DNA of 64,000 nt from Sideroxyarcus sp045866275 (GCA_045866275.1 BAAFRX010000006.1:35409-99408), one strand, 5' to 3'. Shown: positions 35,135 through 44,757, counted from the stretch's first letter. Notes: generated by a model not told the origin, from the letters alone. Made by a program: numbers and translations.

Positions 35135-36307
35135 ATGTCACATTTGATGAACACGTATGCCAGGCAAGCCCTGGCTTTCTCGCACGGTGCAGGCGCCTGG
35201 CTCTGGGACACCGACGGCAAACGCTATCTGGACGGACTGTCCGGCATCGCGGTCAATACGCTGGGCCATGCACATCCACGCTTTACCGCCGCGCTCAAGG
35301 CGCAAATCGACAAGTTGATCCACTGCTCCAATGTCTATCAGGTGCCGCAGCAGGAGCAACTGGCCGACAAGCTGTGCGCCGCCGCGCACATGCAGGAAGT
35401 GTTTTTCAGCAATTCCGGTTGCGAGGCGAACGAGGCCGCGCTCAAGCTGGCGCGCCTGTACGGACACAACAAGGGCATCGACGCACCGACTATCATCGTG
35501 ATGGAAAAATCCTTCCACGGGCGCACCCTGGCCACCCTCTCCGCCACCGGCAACCGCAAGGTTCAGGCCGGTTTCGAGCCGCTGGTCAAGGGCTTCGTGC
35601 GGGTCCCCTACAACGATCTGGAAGCCGTGCGCCAGGTGGCGCAAAACGACCGCAACGTGGTCGCCGTCCTGGTCGAGCCCATCCAGGGCGAAGGCGGTGT
35701 GCGCACGCCGGAGGCAAGCTATCTGCAAGGCTTGCGCGAAATCTGCGATGCGCAGGAATGGCTGCTGATGCTGGACGAAGTGCAATGCGGCATGGGACGC
35801 ACCGGAAAATGGTTTGCCCACCAGCATACCGGCATCCTGCCCGACGTGATGACCCTGGCCAAAGGGCTGGGCTCCGGCGTGCCGATCGGCGCCTGCCTTG
35901 CCGCAGGCCGGGCGACGGGGACATTCAAGCCCGGCAACCACGGCTCGACCTTCGGCGGCAATCCGCTGGCCTGCACGGCCGGCATCGCCACCCTCGACAT
36001 CATCGAGCAGGACGGTCTGCTGGCCCATGCCGCGCAGACCGGACAATTCATCCGCGACGGTCTCGGCGACGGGTTGCAGGGTGTCGCCGGCGTCAAGGAA
36101 ATTCGCGGCCTGGGTCTGATGATCGGCATCGAGCTGGACAAACCCTGCGCCGAGCTGGTCAAGCTGGCGCTGGCACGCGGCCTGCTGATCAATGTGACCG
36201 CCGACAGCGTGATTCGCCTGTTGCCGCCGCTGATCCTGACCCGGGAAGAAGCGCAACAACTGGTGGACGGCCTGGTGGCGCTCATCAAAGACTTTTTGCA
36301 ATCCTGA
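35135..36307 (+). CDS. argD: Acetylornithine aminotransferase
   Basis: ArgD makes N-acetylornithine from the semialdehyde in arginine synthesis and can also serve lysine synthesis as succinyl-DAP aminotransferase. The 390-residue class III PLP enzyme has FFSNSGCEANEAALKLAR, LLMLDEVQCGMGRTG (PLP Asp) and TLAKGLGSGVPIGA (Schiff-base Lys). The ATG at 35135 is followed by the family start. argF follows 12 nt later. Confidence 0.95.
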   Translation: MSHLMNTYARQALAFSHGAGAWLWDTDGKRYLDGLSGIAVNTLGHAHPRFTAALKAQIDKLIHCSNVYQVPQQEQLADKLCAAAHMQEVFFSNSGCEANEAALKLARLYGHNKGIDAPTIIVMEKSFHGRTLATLSATGNRKVQAGFEPLVKGFVRVPYNDLEAVRQVAQNDRNVVAVLVEPIQGEGGVRTPEASYLQGLREICDAQEWLLMLDEVQCGMGRTGKWFAHQHTGILPDVMTLAKGLGSGVPIGACLAAGRATGTFKPGNHGSTFGGNPLACTAGIATLDIIEQDGLLAHAAQTGQFIRDGLGDGLQGVAGVKEIRGLGLMIGIELDKPCAELVKLALARGLLINVTADSVIRLLPPLILTREEAQQLVDGLVALIKDFLQS

Positions 36308-36319
36308 CGGAAAAGCATC

Positions 36320-37243
36320 ATGGCAGCGAACCTCAAACACTTCTTGCAATTCCGGGATTTTTCCCGCGCCGAATTCGAATATCTGTTCGAGCGCACGCGC
36401 ATCATCAAGGAACGCTTCAAGCGCTACGAGCAGTACTGGCCGCTGGCAGACCGCACGCTGGTGATGATCTTCGAAAAGGCCAGCACGCGCACGCGCCTGT
36501 CGTTCGAGGCCGGCATGCACCAGCTCGGCGGCTCGGCCATCTACCTCAACACGCGCGACTCGCAGCTCGGTCGCGGCGAGCCGGTGGAGGACGCCGGCCA
36601 GGTCATCTCCCGTATGAGCGACATCGTGATGATCCGCACCTTCGAGCAGGACATCATCGAGCGCTTCGCGCGCAACTCGCGCGTTCCCGTCATCAACGGC
36701 CTGACCAACGAATACCACCCCTGCCAGGTGCTGGCCGACATCCACACCTACATCGAGCATCGCGGCAGCATCACCGGCAAGACCGTGGCGTGGATCGGCG
36801 ACTCCAACAACATGTGCAACACTTGGCTGCAGGCCGCAGAGATCCTGGACTTCAATGTGCACGTCTCCACCCCGCCCGGCTATGAGGTCGAACCAGAACG
36901 CGCCGGCCTGTTCGGCGCAGAACACTACGAGGAATTCAAGGATCCGATGGAAGCCGCGCGCGGCGCCGACCTGGTCACCACCGACGTCTGGACTTCCATG
37001 GGCTGGGAAGCCGAGAACGAGGAACGCCTGAAGGATTTCGCGGACTGGCAGGTGGACGGCGACATGATGCGCGTCGCGGCTTCGGATGCGCTGTTCATGC
37101 ACTGCCTGCCCGCGCACCGCGGCGAGGAAGTCGCGGCGGAAATCATCGACGGCCCGCAGTCGGTCGTATGGGATGAGGCAGAAAACAGACTGCATGTACA
37201 AAAAGCACTTATGGAATATTTGTTGCTGGGGAAAGTGGCATGA
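36320..37243 (+). CDS. argF: Ornithine carbamoyltransferase
   Basis: ArgF condenses ornithine and carbamoyl phosphate to citrulline. The 307-residue protein shows the carbamoyl phosphate motif EKASTRTRLSFE, then NGLTNEYHPCQ, and the ornithine-site FMHCLPAHRGEEV. The last residues NRLHVQKALMEYLLLGK are followed by VA and a stop. A second copy of these residues, ending LDK, lies about 85 bp downstream, so the present 3' end may have arisen by recombination or duplication. The enzyme itself looks complete. Confidence 0.94.
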   Translation: MAANLKHFLQFRDFSRAEFEYLFERTRIIKERFKRYEQYWPLADRTLVMIFEKASTRTRLSFEAGMHQLGGSAIYLNTRDSQLGRGEPVEDAGQVISRMSDIVMIRTFEQDIIERFARNSRVPVINGLTNEYHPCQVLADIHTYIEHRGSITGKTVAWIGDSNNMCNTWLQAAEILDFNVHVSTPPGYEVEPERAGLFGAEHYEEFKDPMEAARGADLVTTDVWTSMGWEAENEERLKDFADWQVDGDMMRVAASDALFMHCLPAHRGEEVAAEIIDGPQSVVWDEAENRLHVQKALMEYLLLGKVA

Positions 37244-37329
37244 AATGCCCATCCCCAATGCAGTCTGTTTCGGCGGACGCTAACATGAGTGCAGCGAATG
37301 TTAAGCCGCGCAGCGGCGGCGGAAGCCAA

Positions 37330-37392
37330 AATCGTCTCCATGTGCAGAAGGCTCTGATGGAATACCTGTTGCTGGGGAAATTGGACAAGTAA
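37330..37392 (+). pseudogene. Duplicate tail of argF (C-terminal fragment)
   Basis: Twenty codons and a stop reading NRLHVQKALMEYLLLGKLDK. Seventeen residues are identical to the end of the intact argF (37,184-37,234), although 11 of those 51 bases differ, all silently. No start codon or upstream coding sequence goes with it. The 86-bp insert between the two copies contains a G/C-rich stretch of unknown origin. Confidence 0.85.
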
Positions 37393-37409
37393 GACCGGCG
37401 GAGGACAAC

Positions 37410-37832
37410 GTGAAAGACTCTCTCAAACCCGGCATCCGTTACGAACACAAATTCGTCATTCCGGCGAGCAAGACCGTCCCCGCGCTGTATCCGGAATCCC
37501 CGGAATTCCAGGCGATGCCGGAAGTGTTTGCCACCGGTTTCATGGTCGGGTTTCTGGAGTGGGCCTGCATCATGTGCCTCAAGCCGCATCTGGACTGGCC
37601 GCAGGAACAATCGCTGGGCACCCACATCAACGTCAGCCACGAAGCCGCCACGCCGCCCGGGCTTGAAGTCACGGCGACCGTCGAGGTGACCGCCGTGGAG
37701 GGCCGCCGTCTCACTTTCGCCGTGTCCGCGCATGACGGTGTGGATACCATCGCACGCGGCACGCACGAACGCTTTGTGATCGACCGCACCCGATTCGAAA
37801 ACAAGTTGCAGAGCAAACGCAAAGATACTTAA
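37410..37832 (+). CDS. Thioesterase-superfamily protein (FlK-like hot-dog fold)
   Basis: A 140-residue protein resembling fluoroacetyl-CoA thioesterase-like proteins. The helix with the acidic residue is FATGFMVGFLEWACIM, and the conserved His is in GTHINVSHEAATPPG. It probably cleaves a small acyl-CoA; the substrate is unknown. The start is GTG at 37410, with GGAGG 5 nt upstream. It sits between argF and argG and may be co-transcribed with them. Confidence 0.8.
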   Translation: MKDSLKPGIRYEHKFVIPASKTVPALYPESPEFQAMPEVFATGFMVGFLEWACIMCLKPHLDWPQEQSLGTHINVSHEAATPPGLEVTATVEVTAVEGRRLTFAVSAHDGVDTIARGTHERFVIDRTRFENKLQSKRKDT

Positions 37833-37861
37833 CCGAAACAACCAACCTCGACAGGAACATC

Positions 37862-39088
37862 ATGAGCGACATCAAGAAAACCGTCCTCGCCTATTCCGGC
37901 GGACTCGACACTTCCGTCATCCTGAAGTGGCTGCAGGACACCTACCAATGCGAGGTCGTGACCTTCACCGCCGACCTCGGCCAGGGCGAGGAACTGGAAC
38001 CCGCGCGCAAGAAAGCGTTGCAGTTCGGCATCCCGGCACAAAATATTTTCATCGAGGATTTGCGCGAAGAGTTCGTGCGCGATTTCGTGTTCCCGATGTT
38101 CCGCGCCAACACAGTCTATGAAGGCGAATACCTGCTCGGCACTTCCATCGCGCGGCCGCTGATCGCCAAGCGCCTGATCGAGATCGCCAACATGACCGGC
38201 GCACAGGCCATCGCGCACGGCGCGACCGGCAAGGGTAACGACCAGGTGCGTTTCGAGCTGGGCGCGTATGCGCTGAACCCGAACATCAGGATCATCGCGC
38301 CGTGGCGCGAATGGGATCTGCTCTCCCGCGAAAAGCTGATGGCCTATGCCGAAAAGCACGGCATCCCGGTTGACATGAAACACAAGCAGGGCGGCTCGCC
38401 GTATTCGATGGATGCCAACCTGCTGCACATCAGCTACGAGGGACGCCACCTGGAAAACCCGGCGGCAGAAGCTGAGGAGAGCATGTGGCGCTGGACGGTG
38501 TCGCCGGAGAAAGCGCCGGACGCGGCGGAATATCTCGATCTCGAGTTCGTCCGGGGCGATGTGGTGGCGCTGAACGGGCAAAAGATGACCCCCGCGCAGG
38601 TGCTCAACAATCTGAACGTGCTCGGTGGCAAGCACGGCATCGGCCGCCTCGATCTGGTGGAGAACCGCTACGTCGGCATGAAGTCGCGCGGCTGCTACGA
38701 AACCCCCGGCGGCACCATCCTGCTCAAGGCGCACCGCGCCATGGAATCGATCACGCTAGACCGCGAAGTCGCGCACCTCAAGGACGATCTGATGCCGCGC
38801 TATGCTGCGATGATTTACAACGGCTACTGGTGGGCACCGGAGCGCCGCGCCCTGCAAACCCTGATCGACCACACGCAGCAGAGCGTGAACGGCTGGGTGC
38901 GCGTCAAACTGTACAAGGGTAACGTCATCGTCGTCGGGCGCGATTCAAAGACCGATTCGCTGTTCGATTCCAGCATCGCGACCTTCGAGGACGACAAGGG
39001 CGCCTACGACCAGAAGGACGCGGGCGGGTTCATCAAGCTGAATGCGCTGCGCATGCGCATCGCGGCCAACTTGCAGATGAGGAAATAG
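37862..39088 (+). CDS. argG: Argininosuccinate synthase
   Basis: ArgG joins citrulline and aspartate using ATP. The 408-residue protein has the ATP-pyrophosphatase loop AYSGGLDTSVILKWL, then ATGKGNDQVRFE and KSRGCYETPGGTIL, all conserved. With argD and argF it covers three steps of arginine synthesis; argH is not in the window. Confidence 0.97.
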   Translation: MSDIKKTVLAYSGGLDTSVILKWLQDTYQCEVVTFTADLGQGEELEPARKKALQFGIPAQNIFIEDLREEFVRDFVFPMFRANTVYEGEYLLGTSIARPLIAKRLIEIANMTGAQAIAHGATGKGNDQVRFELGAYALNPNIRIIAPWREWDLLSREKLMAYAEKHGIPVDMKHKQGGSPYSMDANLLHISYEGRHLENPAAEAEESMWRWTVSPEKAPDAAEYLDLEFVRGDVVALNGQKMTPAQVLNNLNVLGGKHGIGRLDLVENRYVGMKSRGCYETPGGTILLKAHRAMESITLDREVAHLKDDLMPRYAAMIYNGYWWAPERRALQTLIDHTQQSVNGWVRVKLYKGNVIVVGRDSKTDSLFDSSIATFEDDKGAYDQKDAGGFIKLNALRMRIAANLQMRK

Positions 39089-39112
39089 TCCGATTATTTC
39101 CGGGGAGGCGGT

Positions 39113-39604
39113 ATGTTGCACGAACTGACGGGGGACATTCTGTTGAGCAATGCCAGGGCGATCGCCCAGGGCATCGCGCCGAACGACGATTGCATGCACG
39201 GCCTCGCGCTGCAGCTGCGCGAGCGCATGCCGGCGATGTACAAGGACTTCCGCCACTACTGCCACACCCGGCATCCAAAGTCCGGCGAGATGTGGGCCTG
39301 GATGAGCAGCGACGGGCGTTATCTGGCCAATCTGTTCACGCAGGACGATGCCTACGCCCACGGCAGCAAACCGGGACACGCGACCCTGACCCACATCAAC
39401 CACGCGCTGCACGCGCTGCGCACGTTCGTGCAGAAGGAAAAAATCGCCAGCCTCGCCCTGCCCCGCCTCGCCTGCGGCATCAACGGACTGGACTGGGCCG
39501 AGGTGAAACCGCTGATCGAACACCATCTGGGCGATCTTGGCATCCCGCTCTACCTTTACACGCATTACCAAAAAGGCGTCAAAGCCGACGAACCCGCAGC
39601 ATAA
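39113..39604 (+). CDS. Macro-domain protein (TARG1/DarG-like)
   Basis: A 163-residue single macro domain. It begins LHELTGDILLSNARAIAQGI, the ADP-ribose-binding strand-loop. It carries TLTHINHALHALRTF and ALPRLACGINGLDWAEV, the last typical of macro domains that remove ADP-ribose from DNA or protein (TARG1, DarG) or bind ADP-ribose phosphate. No DarT partner is encoded next to it. GGGGAGG precedes the ATG. The exact substrate is unknown. Confidence 0.83.
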   Translation: MLHELTGDILLSNARAIAQGIAPNDDCMHGLALQLRERMPAMYKDFRHYCHTRHPKSGEMWAWMSSDGRYLANLFTQDDAYAHGSKPGHATLTHINHALHALRTFVQKEKIASLALPRLACGINGLDWAEVKPLIEHHLGDLGIPLYLYTHYQKGVKADEPAA

Positions 39605-39620
39605 CTTCAGAGGAAACCAG

Positions 39621-39941
39621 ATGTCAGACAGATTCGACAACGTCAGCGTCGGCAAGAAAGCCAACGTATTCTTCGACGGCAAATGCGTATCGCACTCGGT
39701 GTACTTTCCCGACGGAACGCGCAAGACCTGCGGCGTGGTCCTGCCGGACAGCCAACTCACCTTCAACGTCGGCGCCCCCGAACTGATGGAAATCACCGCC
39801 GGGACGTGCTCGGTAAAAATCGCCGGCGAGCCGGCATTCAAGACCTGCGCCGCCGGCAGCAGCTTCAAGGTGGCCGAAAATGGCAGCTTCGAGATTCACA
39901 CCGGGGCGGAAGCGGTCGATTATGTCTGCTCTTTTGGCTAA
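39621..39941 (+). CDS. ppnP: Pyrimidine/purine nucleoside phosphorylase
   Basis: A 106-residue cupin of the DUF1255/PpnP (YaiE) family, which cleaves nucleosides with phosphate. Family residues include KANVFFDGKCVSHSVYFPDGTRKT in pieces, LTFNVGAPELMEI, and AGSSFKVAENGSF. GAGGAAA precedes the ATG at 39621; the longer frame was rejected. It is 16 nt after the macro-domain gene. Confidence 0.9.
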   Translation: MSDRFDNVSVGKKANVFFDGKCVSHSVYFPDGTRKTCGVVLPDSQLTFNVGAPELMEITAGTCSVKIAGEPAFKTCAAGSSFKVAENGSFEIHTGAEAVDYVCSFG

Positions 39942-39954
39942 ATAAGGAGATTCC

Positions 39955-40443
39955 ATGCCCTCGTTCGACATCGTTTCAGAAGTGGAGAAGACCGAAGTCA
40001 AGAACGCGCTCGAACAGACCAACAAGGAAGTCAGCACCCGCTTCGACTTCAAGGGTTCGGATGCGCGCGTGGAACAGGCGGAACTGGTGCTCACCGTGTT
40101 CGCCGACAACGAGTTCCAGCTCGGGCAGGTGCAGGATATTCTCAACGGTAAGCTGGCCAAGCGCGGGGTGGATATCCGCAGTCTCGACATCAGCGACAAG
40201 ATCGAAAAAGTCAGCGGCAACAAGGTCAAGCGCAGTTGCACGGTGAAGGTCGGCGTGGAAATCGAGCTGGCGAAAAAGATCGTCAAGCATCTCAAGGACA
40301 GCAAGCTCAAGGTGCAGGCCAGCATCCAGGGCGATGCCGTGCGCGTCACCGGCAAGAACCGCGACGACCTGCAGGCCGCCATCGCTTTCGTCAAGAAAAC
40401 CATCACCGACTTTCCCCTGCAATATCAGAATTTCCGCGATTGA
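39955..40443 (+). CDS. yajQ: YajQ family nucleotide-binding protein
   Basis: A 162-residue YajQ/DUF520 protein beginning MPSFDIVSEVEKTEVKNAL with STRFDFKGSDA and a C-terminal QASIQGDAVRVTGKNRDDLQ. Homologues bind nucleotides or RNA, and some bind cyclic di-GMP. The cell also encodes GGDEF proteins nearby, so a c-di-GMP receptor role is possible but not shown. Confidence 0.93.
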   Translation: MPSFDIVSEVEKTEVKNALEQTNKEVSTRFDFKGSDARVEQAELVLTVFADNEFQLGQVQDILNGKLAKRGVDIRSLDISDKIEKVSGNKVKRSCTVKVGVEIELAKKIVKHLKDSKLKVQASIQGDAVRVTGKNRDDLQAAIAFVKKTITDFPLQYQNFRD

Positions 40444-40459
40444 AACGGAGGTTGTGTGG

Positions 40460-40477
40460 GTCGGACTTTAGTCCGAC
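40460..40477. repeat. Palindrome GTCGGACTTTAGTCCGAC downstream of yajQ
   Basis: Eight-base arms around TT, in the same gtgggtcgg context as the palindromes inside mutS. No T tract follows, so it is not a normal terminator. Confidence 0.7.
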
Positions 40478-40587
40478 AGCAAACTGCACGATCAACACCG
40501 TCGGTTTGCCCTGCAAGGGCCCTTGCGCCCATGTACAAATCCGACCGACACTTTGCACAGCCCACTTAATATCCGTAGGAGGATGAA

Positions 40588-41130
40588 ATGAAAAAAGCAC
40601 TGATCCTGTTCGCCGACGGCAGCGAAGAACTGGAAGCCGTCACCGTCATCAACATCCTGCGCCGGGGCGGCATCGAGGTCACCGTGGCCGGTCTGGCGGC
40701 CGGTCCGTTGCGCGGCAGTCGCGGTACGGTGCTGCTGCCCGACACCACCGTGGACAAGGTGCGCGGTGCCGATTTCGACCTGATCGTGCTGCCGGGCGGC
40801 CAGCCCGGCACCGATCGTTTGCGCGCCGACGCGCGCGTCATTCTTTTGCTCCAGCAGATGGCACAACAGGGAAAGCAAGTCGCCGCGATCTGTGCCGCAC
40901 CTTCGGTGCTGGCGCAGGCCGGCCTGCTCGACGGCCGACGCGCCACCGGTTATCCGGGGTCGCTCGATGAGTTTCCCGCCGTGCAGCGGCAAACCACCGC
41001 CGTGGTGGAAGACGGGAAACTGATCACCTCGCGCGGGCCCGGCACCGCCATGGACTTCGCCCTGACCCTGCTCGAACACCTGACCAGCAAAGCGAAACGC
41101 GACACGGTGGAAGCGGCGCTGGTGCGCTGA
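40588..41130 (+). CDS. DJ-1/PfpI family protein (YajL-like)
   Basis: A 180-residue DJ-1 fold protein. The conserved glutamate is in ADGSEELEAV and the reactive cysteine is in VAAICAAPSVLAQAGLL, with LIVLPGGQPGTDRL before it. Homologues are oxidative-stress chaperones or deglycases; the activity is debated. GTAGGAGG precedes the ATG. It is followed 5 nt later by the methyltransferase gene. Confidence 0.88.
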   Translation: MKKALILFADGSEELEAVTVINILRRGGIEVTVAGLAAGPLRGSRGTVLLPDTTVDKVRGADFDLIVLPGGQPGTDRLRADARVILLLQQMAQQGKQVAAICAAPSVLAQAGLLDGRRATGYPGSLDEFPAVQRQTTAVVEDGKLITSRGPGTAMDFALTLLEHLTSKAKRDTVEAALVR

Positions 41131-41135
41131 CCCCC

Positions 41136-41879
41136 ATGCCGCGTCTGCCGCCATCGCTCATCGCGCTCGCCCTGCAGGGGACGGCATGGCTGGCGGCTTT
41201 CCTCATCGCAGGCAATCTGGGCTGGCCGCCGCTCGCGCTGGCGCTGCTGGCAGGCCTGCTCGCTGCTGCGTTCAGCCACCTGGCGAAACAGGCGCGCTGG
41301 TGGCTGATCATCCAGATCGTGTTTGCCCCGGCGCTGGTTCTCGCCCTTGCAGCCAATATCGATCCCCGGATTTTTCTGCTGGCTTTCCTGCTGCTGCTGC
41401 TGGTGTACTGGAGCACGTTCCGCACCCAGGTACCGCTGTATCTTTCCAGCCAGAAAGTGTGGCGCAGTCTGGAGACCCTGCTCCCGGCCGACCGGCCGCT
41501 GCGCTTCATCGACCTCGGTTCCGGCCTCGGCGGGGTACTGACCCATCTGGCGCGGCAGCGGCCGGAAAGCCGGTTCGACGGCGTGGAGGTTGCGCCGATA
41601 CCCTTCGCCCTGAGCTGGCTGCGCATCCGTCTCGGCGGCTACCGCAACTGCACGGTACGCTGGCAAAGCCTGTGGGACTGCAATCTGGCCGACTATGACG
41701 TGGTGTTCGCTTACCTGTCGCCGGTGCCGATGTCGGCGCTGTGGGAAAAAGTCGAGCGCGAGTTGCATCCCGGCGCGCTGTTCATCAGCAATTCCTTCGC
41801 CGTCAGCAACCACCCGCCGCGGGAAACGCGAAACGTGGATGATCTGCACCGCTCGCAATTGCATCTCTGGAAAAAATGA
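41136..41879 (+). CDS. Membrane-anchored class I SAM methyltransferase
   Basis: A 247-residue protein with two to three hydrophobic helices in the first 90 residues (ALQGTAWLAAFLIAGNLG and IFLLAFLLLLLVYWS). A methyltransferase domain follows with motif I IDLGSGLGGVLTHLA and acidic FDGVEVAP. The substrate is unknown. This membrane-plus-methyltransferase layout is found in several proteobacteria. It lies directly after the DJ-1 gene. Confidence 0.8.
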   Translation: MPRLPPSLIALALQGTAWLAAFLIAGNLGWPPLALALLAGLLAAAFSHLAKQARWWLIIQIVFAPALVLALAANIDPRIFLLAFLLLLLVYWSTFRTQVPLYLSSQKVWRSLETLLPADRPLRFIDLGSGLGGVLTHLARQRPESRFDGVEVAPIPFALSWLRIRLGGYRNCTVRWQSLWDCNLADYDVVFAYLSPVPMSALWEKVERELHPGALFISNSFAVSNHPPRETRNVDDLHRSQLHLWKK

Positions 41880-42030
41880 AACACTGCCCATTCAGTCAGT
41901 TACGCGACACCCGGCAAAATACTTCCCAAGCGGGATTTTTTTCGCTAGGATGCGCCCCTGTCAGCGTCTTACTTCAACGCGGCTCTGCCGCATCGAAACA
42001 AACCTCCTTAAATTCACAACGAGAAAAAAC

Positions 42031-42357
42031 ATGAGCGAGCACATCCGTTACATCACCGACGACACTTTCACGGCCGAAGTCCTGCAGTCCCCGCTTCCTG
42101 TGCTGGTGGACTACTGGGCCGAATGGTGCGGGCCTTGCCGCATGATTGCGCCTATCCTCGATGAAGTGGCCAAGGAATATGGCGGTCGCCTGAACATCGC
42201 CAAGCTGAACGTGGACGAGAACCAGCAGACCCCGCAGAAGTACGGCGTGCGCGGTATCCCCACGCTGATGCTGTTCAAGAATGGCAACATCGAAGCAACC
42301 AAGGTGGGCGCCCTGTCCAAATCCCAACTCACCGCTTTCATTGACAGCCACATCTGA
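42031..42357 (+). CDS. trxA: Thioredoxin 1
   Basis: A 108-residue thioredoxin with the canonical active site WCGPC in VDYWAEWCGPCRMIAPIL and cis-Pro in RGIPTLMLF. It reduces ribonucleotide reductase and other disulfides. The position just before rho is conserved in many proteobacteria. The ATG at 42031 follows an A-rich leader. Confidence 0.97.
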   Translation: MSEHIRYITDDTFTAEVLQSPLPVLVDYWAEWCGPCRMIAPILDEVAKEYGGRLNIAKLNVDENQQTPQKYGVRGIPTLMLFKNGNIEATKVGALSKSQLTAFIDSHI

Positions 42358-42518
42358 ACCCTTTAGTCTCCCGCCCGCACTTGCCGAGTTTCGTTCTGAA
42401 ACGCAGACAAAATAATCAAATCCAGAGCAGCACGGCAATCCGGCGCGGGATTTCCCGCAAACCCCGCAAAAATCCCCAGTAACCCTCGATCAACCGCGCT
42501 CACGCGCCCATCCTGACC

Positions 42519-43775
<1,257 letters not shown>

Positions 43776-43783
43776 AAAGGCTT

Positions 43784-43811
43784 TTGACGATTCGGAGGGT
43801 TTATGTATAAT
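43784..43811 (+). promoter_or_regulatory. Sigma-70-like promoter of rplU-rpmA
   Basis: TTGACG at 43,784-43,789 and TATAAT at 43,806-43,811 with a 16-bp spacer. Transcription should start near 43,818, giving a leader of about 145 nt. Confidence 0.85.
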
Positions 43812-43848
43812 GCGCGGCTCTGAAAATCCACATTTCAGTGGAGGCTAG

Positions 43849-43947
43849 CTTTCAGGTTATGCCGTAACTAAAATCCGTACCAAAGCGGCATAACCTGAAA
43901 GTTATGCCGTAACTAAAAACCGCATTAAGCGGGAAACCGCATTAAGC
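43849..43947 (+). promoter_or_regulatory. rplU leader with mutually exclusive hairpins
   Basis: Segment gttatgccg occurs at 43,856-43,864 and again at 43,901-43,909, and its complement cggcataac lies between at 43,886-43,894. The complement can form a 16-bp stem with the first copy (43,849-43,864 with 43,886-43,901) or a 9-bp stem with a 6-nt loop with the second. Two further copies of accgcattaagc stand at 43,919 and 43,936, just before the ribosome-binding site (GAGG). L21 or another signal may select the form; this is inference. Confidence 0.6.
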
Positions 43948-43963
43948 ATCAAGCGAGGTAGTC

Positions 43964-44275
43964 ATGTACGCAGTAATTAAGACCGGTGGCAAACAATATC
44001 GCGTTATCGAAGGCGAAACGCTCAAGATTGAATCCGTTGACGGCGATGTCGGCAGTGCAATCGTGCTGGACCAAGTGCTGATGGTTGGCAATGGCGACAA
44101 GATCAGCGTGGGCCAGCCCCTGCTGAATGGCGCTTCCGTCAAGGCGACGATCGTTGCCAACGGCCGCAACAAGAAAGTGACCATCTTCAAGATGCGTCGC
44201 CGCAAACATTATCAAAAGCACCAGGGGCACCGTCAAAACTATACCGAGATCCGCATCGACGGCATCTCCGCTTAA
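43964..44275 (+). CDS. rplU: 50S ribosomal protein L21
   Basis: A 103-residue protein starting MYAVIKTGGKQYRVIEGET and ending with the RRRKHYQKHQGHRQNYT motif of L21. It binds 23S rRNA near L20. The leader structure upstream may control it. Confidence 0.97.
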   Translation: MYAVIKTGGKQYRVIEGETLKIESVDGDVGSAIVLDQVLMVGNGDKISVGQPLLNGASVKATIVANGRNKKVTIFKMRRRKHYQKHQGHRQNYTEIRIDGISA

Positions 44276-44292
44276 GCAAAAGGAGCTAGAAC

Positions 44293-44550
44293 ATGGCATC
44301 AAAAAAAGGTGGTGGCAGTACCAGTAACGGCCGCGACTCGCACTCAAAACGCCTCGGCGTCAAGAGCTACGGCGGCGAACTGATCAACGCCGGCAGCATC
44401 ATCATCCGCCAGCGCGGCACGCAGGTTCACGCCGGCGACAACGTCGGCATGGGCAAGGACCATACCCTGTTCGCCAAGATCACCGGCAAGGTGCAATTTG
44501 CGGTCAAGGGCGCGCTGAAGCGCAAGACGGTCAGCATCGTCCCCGCCTAA
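44293..44550 (+). CDS. rpmA: 50S ribosomal protein L27
   Basis: An 85-residue protein beginning MASKKGGGSTSNGRDSHSKR, the L27 N-terminus that reaches toward the peptidyl-transferase centre, with IRQRGTQVHAGDNVGMGKDHT. It follows rplU by 17 nt with AAGGAG in between. Confidence 0.97.
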   Translation: MASKKGGGSTSNGRDSHSKRLGVKSYGGELINAGSIIIRQRGTQVHAGDNVGMGKDHTLFAKITGKVQFAVKGALKRKTVSIVPA

Positions 44551-44571
44551 CCCGCGCGAGCAGTTAGAATG

Positions 44572-44599
44572 AGCCCTATCGCAAGGTAGGGCTTTTTTA
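44572..44599 (+). terminator. Intrinsic terminator of rplU-rpmA
   Basis: agccctatc-gcaa-ggtagggct followed by a T run forms a hairpin of about eight pairs. Confidence 0.88.
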
Positions 44600-44627
44600 T
44601 TTTGTAGTAAATGGCAGAAAAAACCTT

Positions 44628-44729
44628 GGCCACAGATGAACACGGATACACACGGATAAAATCTTCAAGGATTGATCCGCAAAATTGAGCTTTTCCCATC
44701 CGCGAACATCCGTGTCTATCTGTGGCTGA
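44628..44729. repeat. Long inverted repeat, copy C
   Basis: Left arm ggccacagatgaacacggat starts at 44,628 and is inverted at 44,699-44,729 (right arm ending tatctgtggctga). The centre is unrelated to copies A and B. It ends 28 bp before the obgE start, so obgE must be expressed from within or through it. Confidence 0.8.
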
Positions 44730-44757
44730 ACGCGCATTTTCTGAACGAGCTATTCGA

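Noticed and set aside
35138..37258. Long open frame (706 codons) on the minus strand opposite argD and argF
   Set aside because: It is a mirror of two well-supported plus-strand genes in G+C-rich DNA; it has no family resemblance and no ribosome-binding site.
40478..40587. Palindromic segment gccctgcaagggcccttgcg considered as a yajQ terminator
   Set aside because: No T run follows the possible hairpin; it looks like repeat-derived sequence.
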